Origin: Rotaria sordida
Taxonomy: Eukaryota > Rotifera > Eurotatoria > Philodinida > Philodinidae
Direction: 5' to 3'
Length of the DNA stretch: 64,000 nt
Assembly: GCA_905250125.1 (NCBI GenBank)
Contig: CAJNOL010000317.1
Location: forward strand, 62,001 to 126,000
Shown: positions 35,448 through 47,700 of the stretch, piece after piece
Layout: every line of letters starts with the position of its first letter
Position numbering within the stretch: the stretch's first letter is position 1
The notes under the pieces: generated by a model
Told to the model about the DNA's origin: nothing
Seen by the model: the letters and a program-made list of their open reading frames with translations, nothing else
The model's database searches: none
Position numbers and translations under genes: made by a program

Positions 35448-35983
35448 ATGTCAAAAAATTTTTTTATTGATGCTTTACTTAATAATAATCATGATAATCA
35501 AAAACGTTCATCATCACTATATATGAATTCATATTTACATGAACAAAGTTTAAATTCAGGTAAATATTAAATAAAAATTTTTTAATTTTATTTAAATAAT
35601 TAAATTTTACAGATAGTTTAAATTTTCCAACGACAAGTGATAGTGATGAAGATGATAATTTATCATTAAATAAAAGTTCAACAACAACAACAACAACAAC
35701 AATAACAACACGTCGTAAACGAACAGCTTTTACAAATGAACAATTAATTGAATTAGAAGCAGAATTTCAACAAAAAAAATATTTATCACTTATTGAACGT
35801 TCACAAATAGCAGAAACATTAAATTTAAGTGAAATACAAGTAAAAATTTGGTGGCAAAATCGTCGAGCAAAATGGAAACGTATTAAAACAGGACAATTAA
35901 GACAATTTTCAACAAATTGTCAAACAAATAATAAAATTTGTTGTCCTATACCAGTACATATTAAAAAAGATTTTCTATCGTGA
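35448..35983 (+). CDS. Gbx: Gbx (unplugged-type) homeodomain transcription factor
   Basis: Two plus-strand exons, 35448-35559 and 35613-35983, joined in phase 1, give 160 residues. Near the N-terminus FFIDALL (residues 5-11) looks like the eh1/Groucho-binding motif found in Gbx proteins (FxIDxLI). An acidic and poly-Thr linker leads to the homeodomain at about 70-129, with RRKRTAFTNEQLIELEAEF, KKYLSLIERSQIAETLNLSE and QNRRAKWKRIKTG. The KKYLSLxERSQIA string and the RAKWKRxK end point to Gbx. Homeodomain residues 48-49 are Trp-Trp instead of Trp-Phe, encoded tgg tgg at 35,849-35,854. The protein is much shorter than vertebrate or fly relatives and ends about 31 residues after the homeodomain. 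Family role: nuclear repressor patterning the anterior nervous system. An upstream exon is possible but not needed. Confidence 0.9.
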
Positions 35984-38900
35984 TTTAATTTTGAACGTTG
36001 GTGTTTTTTTTTTTTGTTTTCTGTATAAAAATCCAACTTTAAATTAAAAGAATCTAGATTTAATCATACGTATTTCAAAACAATTGAATTCATTCATCAA
36101 AGGTAGACTATCTGATCTCTTTAATGAGTTGAAATTTACAGGGGTGCAACAAAATATGATATTACCACTCAAGAGATTGATGTTATATTACTGATATAAT
36201 CATAAAGAGTCAAATATATAAGATCATTTACTCCTGCTGAGAGTCTGAAATCAGCTAAAAGATAAGATAGAGGATGAAATGCATATAATTTTGTGTAATA
36301 ATTCTTTGAAACGTTTTAGTTTGCATTAGTTAAGCAGATGTGCTATTGTCTAATTAGAAATTGTATAGTTTTCATCTAGAGAAAGAGTTCTTGTCATAGA
36401 GAAGTGTTGCTCTTATACAAAATTAGAAAGAAAATAAATTCATAAATAAATATTGCGATTATTTAGAAAAAACATAATTTCACACAGTAACATCAAATAG
36501 AGTCTGTTGTGATGGTTCTGTGTCGAATTCGAAAATTTTGAATCTGACAGACTCTAACATTGAATATGTTCTAAGATTGATGTAAACATAATTTTAGGAG
36601 ATGTTCGATATCACATAATGACGATTATGAACATTTTGAAAACATTTTATTCTGTTGTAGTTACTTTCTATGTTCTAATAATCTGTGAATTGATTATTTG
36701 CTCTAAATTATAAGAGAGGAACATTCTGTCTACATGATGACACTTGGATGACTATACAGTTTCTAATTAGACAGTCGAACATTTTCTCAATGAAAAGAAG
36801 CATCAGCTTGAATATTTTGCGTGTACACGATGGAACAGCTGCTTAACCTATATCTAAAAGTAGAAGTTCATAACTATAATTCTTTGATTGAAACTATCAA
36901 TTTTCATTTGCAATTCATCATAATCTATTTTTCAACGCTATAATTCGAACAAACAACGTATCTTTTGTTTCTGATCAACAGCGGCTAATTTGAAAAAGAA
37001 GAAAACTAAAATTCTTATGCAATATAATTCCGGTTTGTCTGTTAAATTGTGAACATGTGTAATTGACTTATAATGATTTAAGAGAGGAAGAGAGATCGGC
37101 CATTTTCATGGGGAAATAAAATGATTGTTTAGTGTATATTGCAATTCCCATAAGCAATTATCTCTTGATGCTTTTCATTGTCATATATTTGCTTTCAAAC
37201 AAATAATAGTAGATAAAAGATTTTAAAAAAAAAAGAAATTTTTTTTTTTGTTTCGTTTTCTCATTCATTGAATCGATCATTTCTTTGATCTTGGATCATA
37301 ATAACAAAGAAAACAAATGCTGCTAATCATGTCTCAAAAAGAAAATTGTGAGTAAATTAGAAACATCTTTGGCTGGTCGTCACTTATCACTTTAATGTTA
37401 TATGTGCATTTTTTGATGATAGATTGACTTTATTGCTCAATTGTTGACTCATTTATAATGACAAGTCATTATCAATGAATGACTACTAGTGTTGATGAAG
37501 GGCGTTTTTGTTTTTAATAAAATATGATAAAGAGTATGATTTACTACTTAGATTTTTCGCTCGTGCAATGCGTCGTTAAACATTAATAAATTTGAGATAT
37601 CGATTAACGTCATTCGGATGATAAAATATCTTTTTCTCTAGTGACTTTTTTCTTCTTCTATGCTACTAAATTTCTGTAAGAATCATCATTATAGAAGATA
37701 ATCGATATATATATATATATGATCTTAAATGGCGGCATTAATCAGATACGAATCATTGATTGCTAGTGAGTTTTGATATCGATCTTTTTTATATGTAAAA
37801 TAGGCAAGATGTTTTTTTTTTCGTCGAGACATTTATCAATCAATGATTGATTATATTTTAACAGACCCTTGAACAAAAACAAAAAGAGTCGAGTGAATAA
37901 TTTGAGGTTTATGGTGAATCTTTACATTTGATTTTCCGACATAAAAAAAAAATCAGCTGAATATGTTTATTAATTGATATTTAATTCCAATTTACGTTCG
38001 AAAAATGGTGTTATTAGATTAAAATTTTCATATTACGACGTTTTTCCTTTTATTTTTGCTTGAACTTAATGTTTCTTGTTTTTGATATCTTTTTCGAATA
38101 AAACAAACAGCTTTTGTTCGTTGAAATTTGGAACCATTTCGAACTTATGGTACTGATATGTCAATTCATTTTTTATTCTAGCAAATGAATTCTTACAATA
38201 TAAGGAAAGATTTTTGAGCATCTAAAAGCTATAGTCATCTACCTGTTCATACGTCATGATTATAATTTAATTATTAGTATAGTAAACATTTAGCAAGTAT
38301 TCGAACAATTCTTGGGAGTCGTAGTTTGGTTTTTTTTATGATCTATTTGTGAATTATCAAGAATCAAATTAAAGAGATCATCGTTTGGAAATAAATAAAT
38401 AGAAGTGACTCCTGTAAACTTGAAAATTTTTCGTTTTTATCCAGTGAAGTATCACCGTCTTATTCTCGGTTTTTTGCTCATCAGTACACAAATCTGGACG
38501 ATCTCAAAACTGTAAATAAATGTTTTTAAAGTTAATTTTGATCGATTATTATTTCATTGGATTCTAGTCTTTGGAAGAAAACAAATGAACAATTGTTGTT
38601 GTTTTTTTTTTGTCAAACTCATAATTTTTCTAGTGAGTTTATTTTGAATATTATCCTTTCTAACATATGGGAAAGCGTAAACAAGGAAGAATTTCTTTCT
38701 TAGTTGAATTAGAGAAATAGGTATTTTCATAAAAAAATTCGAAGTGTCATAGATTTTTAAAATTTTTTTTCACATGATTTAAGATATAAATTCTTCGTCT
38801 GAGTTTAGTTGTCATGTCGACCTCTAGATATTTGAAACATTTAACAAAATCATTTTTTATATCTTTATATTTCACTTGAGCATATAAATTATCTGCACAA

Positions 38901-41747
38901 AAATCAAAAGCTATATTATGTTGACAAACGTATTCCAACCATCCTAATTTCGAGGAAAGCTTTAGAATGTTCTAGGACAGTCTAAGTCTAGTTATTAATG
39001 CTATTCAGAACCTTTTTCCATTGCTAAGCAACTCTAGAAAAGGAATCTGATGTCTGTTATCTTTAGTTGCTATTGAAACATAGTCAATGGTCATTGGTAG
39101 AGGATTCCAGGACACGTCATTTTGACAACTTGAAACCTGCCCTACTAATATTTTGATAATCTAACCCCTTCTGTTCTGATTGGCATTAGAGAAAGATCCA
39201 AACTTTTATACCATTTTTTTATGTAATATCATTCGATTTATTTCAATCTTAAAGCAAACAAAAAACAACACTACATATCTCAAAAACTTCTTATTATCAA
39301 CAACATCTGGATTTAATGATTGACTTCATTTTTCCAATATTCAACCTGATGAACTGAAAACAAGTTCCGATGGAGCTGAACTTATGGGAACTTCAAATAA
39401 GAGATTATTTCTAAAGATCACTGGATACTTATCTAATACTAAACGTGTTATTCATAGTAGAATCTTTTCATTCACTATGCTGTTATGCAATTTCATCACT
39501 TGCTCTTCCCTAAAGTTCACAAATATCAATTATTAATGTATTTCAACGACTTTGCTAATGAAGAAAGTTGTAGAATTATTAACAGATGCTTATTCCATCG
39601 TCCTAACAACATATTGTATCTTTTGAAAATGAAAGCTTAGTGTCAATATAACGATCAATTTCATTAGAATTATAACCACAATCCTTTTCTACATTTTCTG
39701 CAAATTTCTACATAACGTCATTATGCATGACTAAATTATTTTTTCTCTTTTTTTTTTCGTGCATTATTAATGATAATGTTAAACTTTATTGCAGATATTA
39801 CAGATCAATGTTCTTTTTGAATACCAATGGTTTCAATTATGTTCTGTAGAATAAGATAAAACTCAAAATTAGAAAACTACATATACATTTGCATAACTAT
39901 ATGTATAAAGAATAGATTAGTGACATATATATTTCTGTTGAATATCTTTGTCATCAATGTAATTTGGTTATCAGTTCTCTTTCATTTCTATCTTTTTTCT
40001 TACTGTATAACTTTAGAAAAGATTTTGACAATATCTTATGTGCAAAATCAGTTGCAAGTTGATAGATTACAACACTCATATCCTGCAGTCTGTCCTGTCA
40101 GAGTAGGGCAGGTTATCTATTGTCTGTAGGGCTCTAGTCATTGGCATTCCTCTTACCGATTGCTAGGACCTATGCTCACTACGTTCTTCGAAAAAATATG
40201 TGAGTTCCACAAAAGAAATCCGAATTGGAAATCATGGTTTGGCTATTTTGTTTATGTATGTATAACAAAATAAAGTTAGAGAATTTAAAAGAAGAGCAAA
40301 GTTTCTTTAAACTGATAAAAAAAAAAGCTCTCTTTCAGTATTCTTCTATCGAAGCGTAATGGGCGGTCGACATTTGTCCAATTACGTTTTACACCATATG
40401 TTCAATACGAAAAACAAAATTTAACAGAGAGACCATGAACGGTTTCTTCATTTTCTTGGAATATATATAAAACTGAAAATAGGAAAGGAAGAAGAAACGA
40501 CTAAACAAAAAAAAAAAAGAAGGAAAGAATCAATCAAGCTTAGTAGCAACAGTAACAACAAGCAAGAAACAAACTGTTCGTCTCTGCAAATAGGTATAGT
40601 TATAATAAATGAAAAAAAAAAGAAAGAAAAGAAAAACACACAACTATACAATGAAAAAAAGAAAACAGCACCAATCAATTTTTATATACACCGAACGCTT
40701 TTTTGTTTGTTACCGAAACAATATACAGAACTTATCACACGATAAAAAGAAAAAAATTTCAATGGAAGAAGAAAGGTTTTTTTTTTTTATTTTCATCAGT
40801 TCTTCTTATTGAACAAGAAATAGAAACCACATGTTCGATATAATAATATAGATGTGGAATGTTCGTTCAAATATGAATGATATTGAATTTGAAATAAACG
40901 AAATGATTGATTGATTGCATATAGTCATGAAAGGACGGCTTTGAAATTAATAATATTAGACAGCACTTAATTTTACACCTAAACAGAAAAAAAATTTAGT
41001 TTAAGAAAAAAAAAACGAATCGCTTTTATTGAGTTATGCTGTTAGTTAAAACATGCGGGGGGGGGGGGGGGGAAAGAGGGAAAAAATCAAATTGATTGCT
41101 TTAATCAGAAATAATAATAAAGCTTTTTGGAAAAAAAAGTAGTAATTCAATACTTGTTCGAAGGGTAATAGGGATTGGTATTTGTGAAGAAAAAAAACAA
41201 AACAAAAACGATGCGCGTTAGTAAATTACAAATAACGTGTATATTGCTTGATAAGGATTATCAAATAACAATTTAAAGTTCATTTAGTCAAACTTTCGAG
41301 AATATTACTAATTAACTTATCCCTAATCTCTCTAAGAAAAAATTATTTATTTTTTAAATTTGGTACGATTATTAATGCTTAACAAAACAAAAAAATCATT
41401 TCGAATTTTTCGATTTGAAACTTTTCAAATTTAATGAAACTCGAAATATAACACAATGTTTTATTCAGGTTTTCTTTTCTAGAAAGGTAATTTGAAACTT
41501 CGGGAGAACGAACATTCTATTTTTGAGAGCATAGACACATGTTACAATAACTATAAACTTCGGAAAGGCTGACCAGATCTTCAGAGGAACACCGATAACA
41601 TCCATTGGATCCAAAATTTCAGATCCAAACCAACCAGACAAACTCTAGATACTCCCCACACTGAATAAAACACTGTTGTAACAGTATGTAATGTCAATAT
41701 AATGCAGCTCATGTGTATAATGTTATGTAGTGAAGCGTTAAAAAATT
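35984..41747. other. Large intergenic spacer between Gbx and the PDZ-LIM gene
   Basis: 5.76 kb between convergent genes; AT-rich with no supported exon on either strand. The stretch 38,750-40,140 contains sequence that looks repeat-derived: about 38,945-38,976 resembles the reverse complement of about 63,905-63,950. It ends with purine-rich runs, a 16-base G run, and the likely 3' UTR of the PDZ-LIM gene. Its size beside a patterning gene would fit distal regulatory DNA, but nothing here proves that. Confidence 0.4.
41057..41072. repeat. Poly-G tract
   Basis: An uninterrupted run of about 16 G residues followed by aaagaggg, in DNA otherwise almost devoid of G runs. It could form a quadruplex on the plus strand, or it could be inaccurate in length because homopolymers are error-prone. 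Confidence 0.9.
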
Positions 41748-44700
41748 TTACGCAATATTGCACAACGTAAAACAAAACAACGAAGAAAAGTAAACTCTTC
41801 TTCTTCTTCTTCTTCTTCTTACATTTGATCTCCACGCGCCTAAGGAAATCTCTGTTTATAATTAATATAACATATATAATGAAATAAATAAAAAATCACT
41901 TACCATTTTCATCTGAAAAACAATTTTGACAATGAAGTCGATTACTTCGTACACGAACATCTGTTCCTTCAAATGATGATGATAAAGGGATATTACAAAC
42001 AAAACATCGAAAACATTCTATATGATAATATAAACCAAGAGATTCAATAACCATTGCTGATCCTTGACCTTAAAAATCCAATCAAACAAAAAAAAAATAG
42101 AAAATAAAAAAAAAAGAATTCTTTTTACCTAATTCATCATTACATCTTGAACAACGTAATTTACCACTAACAGACAAAACTCGATTATTATTACTATTAA
42201 TCGTCGTACGAATAGGTGATTTTCTAAAAACAAAAATAATTAATTAAAATTTGTGTAAAATAAATTTTTCTTTCAACTAACGCTGATTGTTTTGTTCGAT
42301 GATGTCGATTATTCGATTGATCAAAATCTTTTTGTTGTTGTTGTTGTTGTTGTTGATTAGTTCGTGACTGATAACGCTGAGATTCATCTGTACGATCATC
42401 ATAATAAAATGTATTTAATTGATTTGATACTTGTCTATCCATTTGTAATTCTTGATGATGATGATGATGATGAGATGTTTGTGACGTAGGTCGATGATTA
42501 CTACTACTACCATTTCTTTCATTACTATATGAAGATACTTGTGATAATGATGGTGGTGGTGGTGGTGGCGCAGATGAAGTAATGATTGGTTTTCTTTGAT
42601 CATCAGTGATCCATGAATGATCGTCATAATGACTTTTTTTTGGTGCTTGATTAAGTGTTGTATGAAGTTGTTTACTAGAAAATAAAAAGAGAGTATTTTC
42701 AAAATTAATTTATAATTCTTTTTTTATTATAGAAATATTAACCTAGTAATACGCTGTTGTGGAATTTTTTCATCTAATTGAAAAGAAGTTTTTTGTTGTT
42801 GTTGTTGTTGTTGTTGTTGTTGAAATGTTGGTGGTGAAGATAAATTAACTCTTAATTCATTAACTGTACGATCAGATAATTGTGATGTAGATGAACGATT
42901 TGTTGTTGTTGTTGATATTGATGATAATTCTTGTAAAGCTCGTTTATCATAATTTGATGATGATTGTTGTTGATTATGTGAATCTAAATAATGAATTGCA
43001 TTTTCATAGGGACTAATTTTTAAACCATATGTTCGATTATTATTATTAAAATTTGAATCTTGTTGTTGAATTGAAGGTGAAAATGGTGCTGATGATGTTT
43101 TTAATGAAGAATTTGATAATGAAGCATTCGTTAAATCAATTGGTATATTTATTGGTCGTTGTTCCTATAAAGAAATATTTTGTATACAAAAGAAAAATAA
43201 TTCATATATATATATATATATGATACTCGTGATGTTTGTGTATGAGGAAAACCAAGTAAAAGCTCTTGTTGTAATTGACTCATTTTTTTTTCAACTGATG
43301 AACGTACTTGTGCAATAGGAGAATCATTATTTTGTTCATCATTATTATTAAAATTTGATATACCATGTAATAAAGTATCAACTGATGTTAATGGTGGTGG
43401 TGATAGTTTTGGATTAGTTATTATAGGTGATGTTGAATCGATAAGATTTGATGAAATTAATGTTGGATTAGAAAGAACTAGAAGAAAGAGAAAAATCAAA
43501 GAAATTTTGCAGATAAATCATATAATAAGAAAAAAAAAACGAGAATTTACGCGTATTAACTACATCTCGAGATGCTGTTTTTGTTACAGTTGGTGATTGT
43601 TGTTCGACAGTACTTGTTGTCTATAAAGGAACAAAACGATGAAATCGATTTGTAATATGATATGAAATAAACAAGAAAAAGAAAGATATAGAGGATGCAA
43701 TAATAACAGTAGTAGTAGTAGTAATAAATATCAGAAGTAGTCATTCATGCATGATAGAATTCATTAGTATATCGTGCAAACCATTGAAAGAATCTCACTA
43801 TGGATTAAAAAAAGCAATTGAAATGAAAATATTTTATTGAATTTTACTATTCTATTATAATTATATTTTAAGCTTGATTCTAAATTAAGTCCCGAGAAAA
43901 CTGAGTTATTTATTAAAGACTCGAGAGAAATACTACCAATATTCAGAGAAATCTATACATACTCCCTACAGAAGAACAAACAAGATGATAAAATCTAATG
44001 ACTTTTAAAACTATACTAAACAGTATTGAATCTTTTCGTTTTCTTTTGAAGAAGAAGAATAAATATTCTAATGTGGTATACATGCACTAACATACTGAAA
44101 TATAAAAAACAGAAAAAAAGTTTTTTTTTTTAATATTGTCTACTCATCTGTGATGTTTTTCATTGTATGACAAAATGATTAAATTAACAATACAATCATA
44201 TTCGAATATTTCAAGAGACAGAAAAAAACAACACGACGCAAAAAATGAATTAGTCATGGAAAAAAAAACAAAGAGAATTATAAGGCAACAAAAAAAAAGA
44301 TCTATCATTCACTAAACACCAAGAGCGATGATGATTAGTGTACATGTTTTTTATTTTTATGTGCATAAATACATATATATATATATATATATATATTAAA
44401 AATTTGTTTGAGTTGTTGAAATAGAAGACGTGCAGTTAAATAGATAAAAAAAAAGTTTTTTTTTTATATTTTATTATTAATCACACATGTTCGACTACCT
44501 CATTTTTCATATTTTTGTTGATGCTGTTTGATGGATCAAGCATCTTTCGAAAGGCTTCAATTGGTGATGAATAAGTGGAATTCTGAACAACACAAAACAA
44601 TAGCCATGCATGCGTTGTTGTTGATATTTTTATTTTTTTTAATCAATGGAACAAAAGAAAAATATATCTATTATATAATCTCGGGTTTTTTTTTTTGTTT

Positions 44701-47700
44701 GTTTAGCAACAATATTTTATTGTCATGCATCTAATGTATGTGAAACAATGAGCAGCTCTTTTCTCCAAAATGTATATTTTTTGTGTTATTTAAAGATAAA
44801 TCATTAAGATAAAAAATAATCTTACTGTTTCATTATTTTTTGGTGTATCAATATTAATTGAAGCTGTTGAACGAAATGGTTTTGGTGCGAATATATTTAA
44901 TGATGATGATGGTATTTGATGAATAGGAACATTAGGAATTGTATCAGATGTTGAAATAGACGAAGACGACGTAGGAGGAAGTGGAGGAGTACCAGGTAAA
45001 AATGTATAAACAGGTGATTGAACATTTGATGGAGTCGTTGATGAAACAAGTATTGTGCTTGTTGTTGTTGCTGTAGATATCGGAGTTACGGATGTATTTG
45101 ATTGTAAATTAGATAAAGGTTTTTGTGGCGATGGTGTTCGACTATATTCAATTGTAACTGTTTGAGAATTATCATCGACAATATCTAATAAGAGAAACTA
45201 TTAGCACAATCCTTATGAGATTAAAAATGTGGAACATGATGAAACCTGCTGTTCCACCCTCTTTTTTGATCATTTCTGATTCTTGAAGACGCTAAAAGTA
45301 AGAAGACACGTGTTCGAGGAACAAAAAATTTCTGAAGTGGATTTTTTCTGAGAAATTCTGGTTTTTCATAGGACCACATGCTGGTACATTACGAAACCTC
45401 ATCAAACTTTATCCGATTGGGTTGAAAACGTTTTTTACAGTTACCTAAGACTATATCTCAGAGGTAATTTTAAGTTGTTTCTTTTTCTTATGAGAAAAAT
45501 ATGTAAATGTTCGGTGCCAAAATCGGGATCTTGACTTTTAGGATCGTACAAAATTCGGATAGAAAAATAAAAAATAAAAAAGACCGATTTTATCTTTGGA
45601 GAATACTTCCAAATATGAGTAGTAAAAGTTTTCAGCGTAATTGATCGTATCGTCTTCGAAAACTCGAAGTAGTCAAAAAGAGGAAGAGGTACTCTTAACC
45701 TTTCAGAAATGCAATAACGAGACATTATTAATATACAGTCTTTGATCGTATATCAACGTCTGTTACGATCTGTAGGGGGTCCAAATAGTTTTTCACAAAA
45801 TAAGAAAGGTTTTACCTTCATAGGTTTTAACAACCATTTTAATACTTCCACGTAAATTTCGTTCTTTAAGAATTTTTCGTACTTGATCAAATGTCATATG
45901 TTGAATATTTTCATCATTCATTGATATAACTTCATCATCAATACATAATCCAGCTTTATCAGCAGGACTACCTGAAAAAAGATAATAAATTACTTTTGTT
46001 CTTTTTCTTTTATATTTATGATTTATATTTTATACCGTCTTCAAGTGTTGAAATATAAATTGGTCGATTTTGTGCTGGACCACCATCAAGTTTAAAACCA
46101 AAACCACGTATATCAATTGGTTTTTGAATAAATATTTCATGAATTTTACCTAGACCCTAGAAAATATTTTCTATAGAAACAAAAAAACAAATCTTTATTT
46201 AAATAATTTATGTTTACTCGATTTCGTGGAGGTGTTGGACTTTTTGATTCAATTCGATTAGATATTGATAATTGTCCAGTAGATATATTTGTTTTTGTAG
46301 ATGGTGGTGATATATTAATCTGTGGAGGTGAAGGTGAAAGTAGTTTAGGTTTTGTTTCAGGTACATCAAAACTATAAAAAAGAATATCAAAAAATAAAAA
46401 ATCTTTCAATGATGAAAATAATTCAAACTTTTTTTTAGGACTAGGATGTGAAGGTTCAATATTTAGTCTCGCTGTTGTTGTTGTTGTTGTTGTTGGTTCA
46501 TCTTCAGTACGAATTACACTTGAACTTTGTTTACGCTTTTGTTCACGTTTTTGACGCCAATTTTCAACAGCCTAAAAATAGAAATCAAGAAAAAAAAAAG
46601 AATCTTGAAAACAACGTAGTAATAAATCAATTGTTGTTATGTCTTGTTTCTTTTCTCATAAAAAATTCCATTACTTGTCTCTTTTTATTTCTTGAAATTT
46701 CTGTTCAAAAACACTGATGTCTTTTTCTTTTTGGTATCAATCAATACTAGTTTTTATATTTCGACAAATCTTGTTTCTATGACGAATTATAACGAGCAGA
46801 AAAAAAAGGAGAAGGGTAACTTTGTTGAACTAAGATAACGTGTAAATGAAAATCAAACATGTATATGTAATAAGAGATGACTACTGTTTCTTATTAAATA
46901 CTATTTCAAGAAAAAAAAAAAAAGAAAAAAAAAGAAACTTTAAATAGAGTACACAAACGTACTTCTGAATAATCCTCGTAGATATCATTTTGTCTTGAAC
47001 GTGTTGCTGCAAAAGCAGTAATACTACTAGTTGTAGGAGTTGTAGAAGGTTTTCGTATTGATGTTATGTTCGTTGTCGAACCTTTCATGATAATTAATAT
47101 GAATTGAATTGTATATTCAATTGATTTCGATTAGACATCGAAAGAAAGAATGAGAACGATCCATATTCATCATCATATAATTGAATGTATGCCGTAAGGC
47201 AACCATTCGTTTGTATGTATGTATGTATGTATATCTTCGTTTTTTTTTCTTCGTCGTTCGTCGTCTATACTTGCACCACTACAATTTTGGGCTTTTTTTT
47301 TGTTTTGTATTTGAGCAAGGTGCGTCGTGTACACTGTAGTAGAAGAAAGAATGTAACCTCCTTTTTTTTCTTTTTTCGTCTTCTTCTTCCTCTACTGTTT
47401 AGACAGCAAGAGAGAGTAATCGAGTTATGCGAACACACGTCTTTGATTCAATCTCGAATAAGAAACCAACAAGCGACTTGCTTCTTTCTCCTTCTCGCTC
47501 TCTCTCTCTCTCTCACTTCTCTTCTTCTCTTTAAACAATAACATCAATCGCAAGGAGGACGGCGTCGTCGCGGAAAGAGCAACGTCTTTTGATACCAATA
47601 AAAAAGATACAACCAAAAAAAAAAAAAATAAAGTTTCTACTTTTTTTTTTTTGTTTTAATGTTATTGTGACCGTTATTATTTTTCTTATCGAAGTAAAAG

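Noticed and set aside
40020-40110. Possible inverted repeat between about 39,139 and 40,105 (cctgccctac pairing with gtagggcagg)
   Set aside because: Only about ten bases pair and the flanks do not, so it could be chance in a 1-kb comparison.
44528-44734. Plus-strand frame in a PDZ-LIM intron
   Set aside because: Only its first third looks coding; it then becomes homopolymer-derived and has no homology or splice support.
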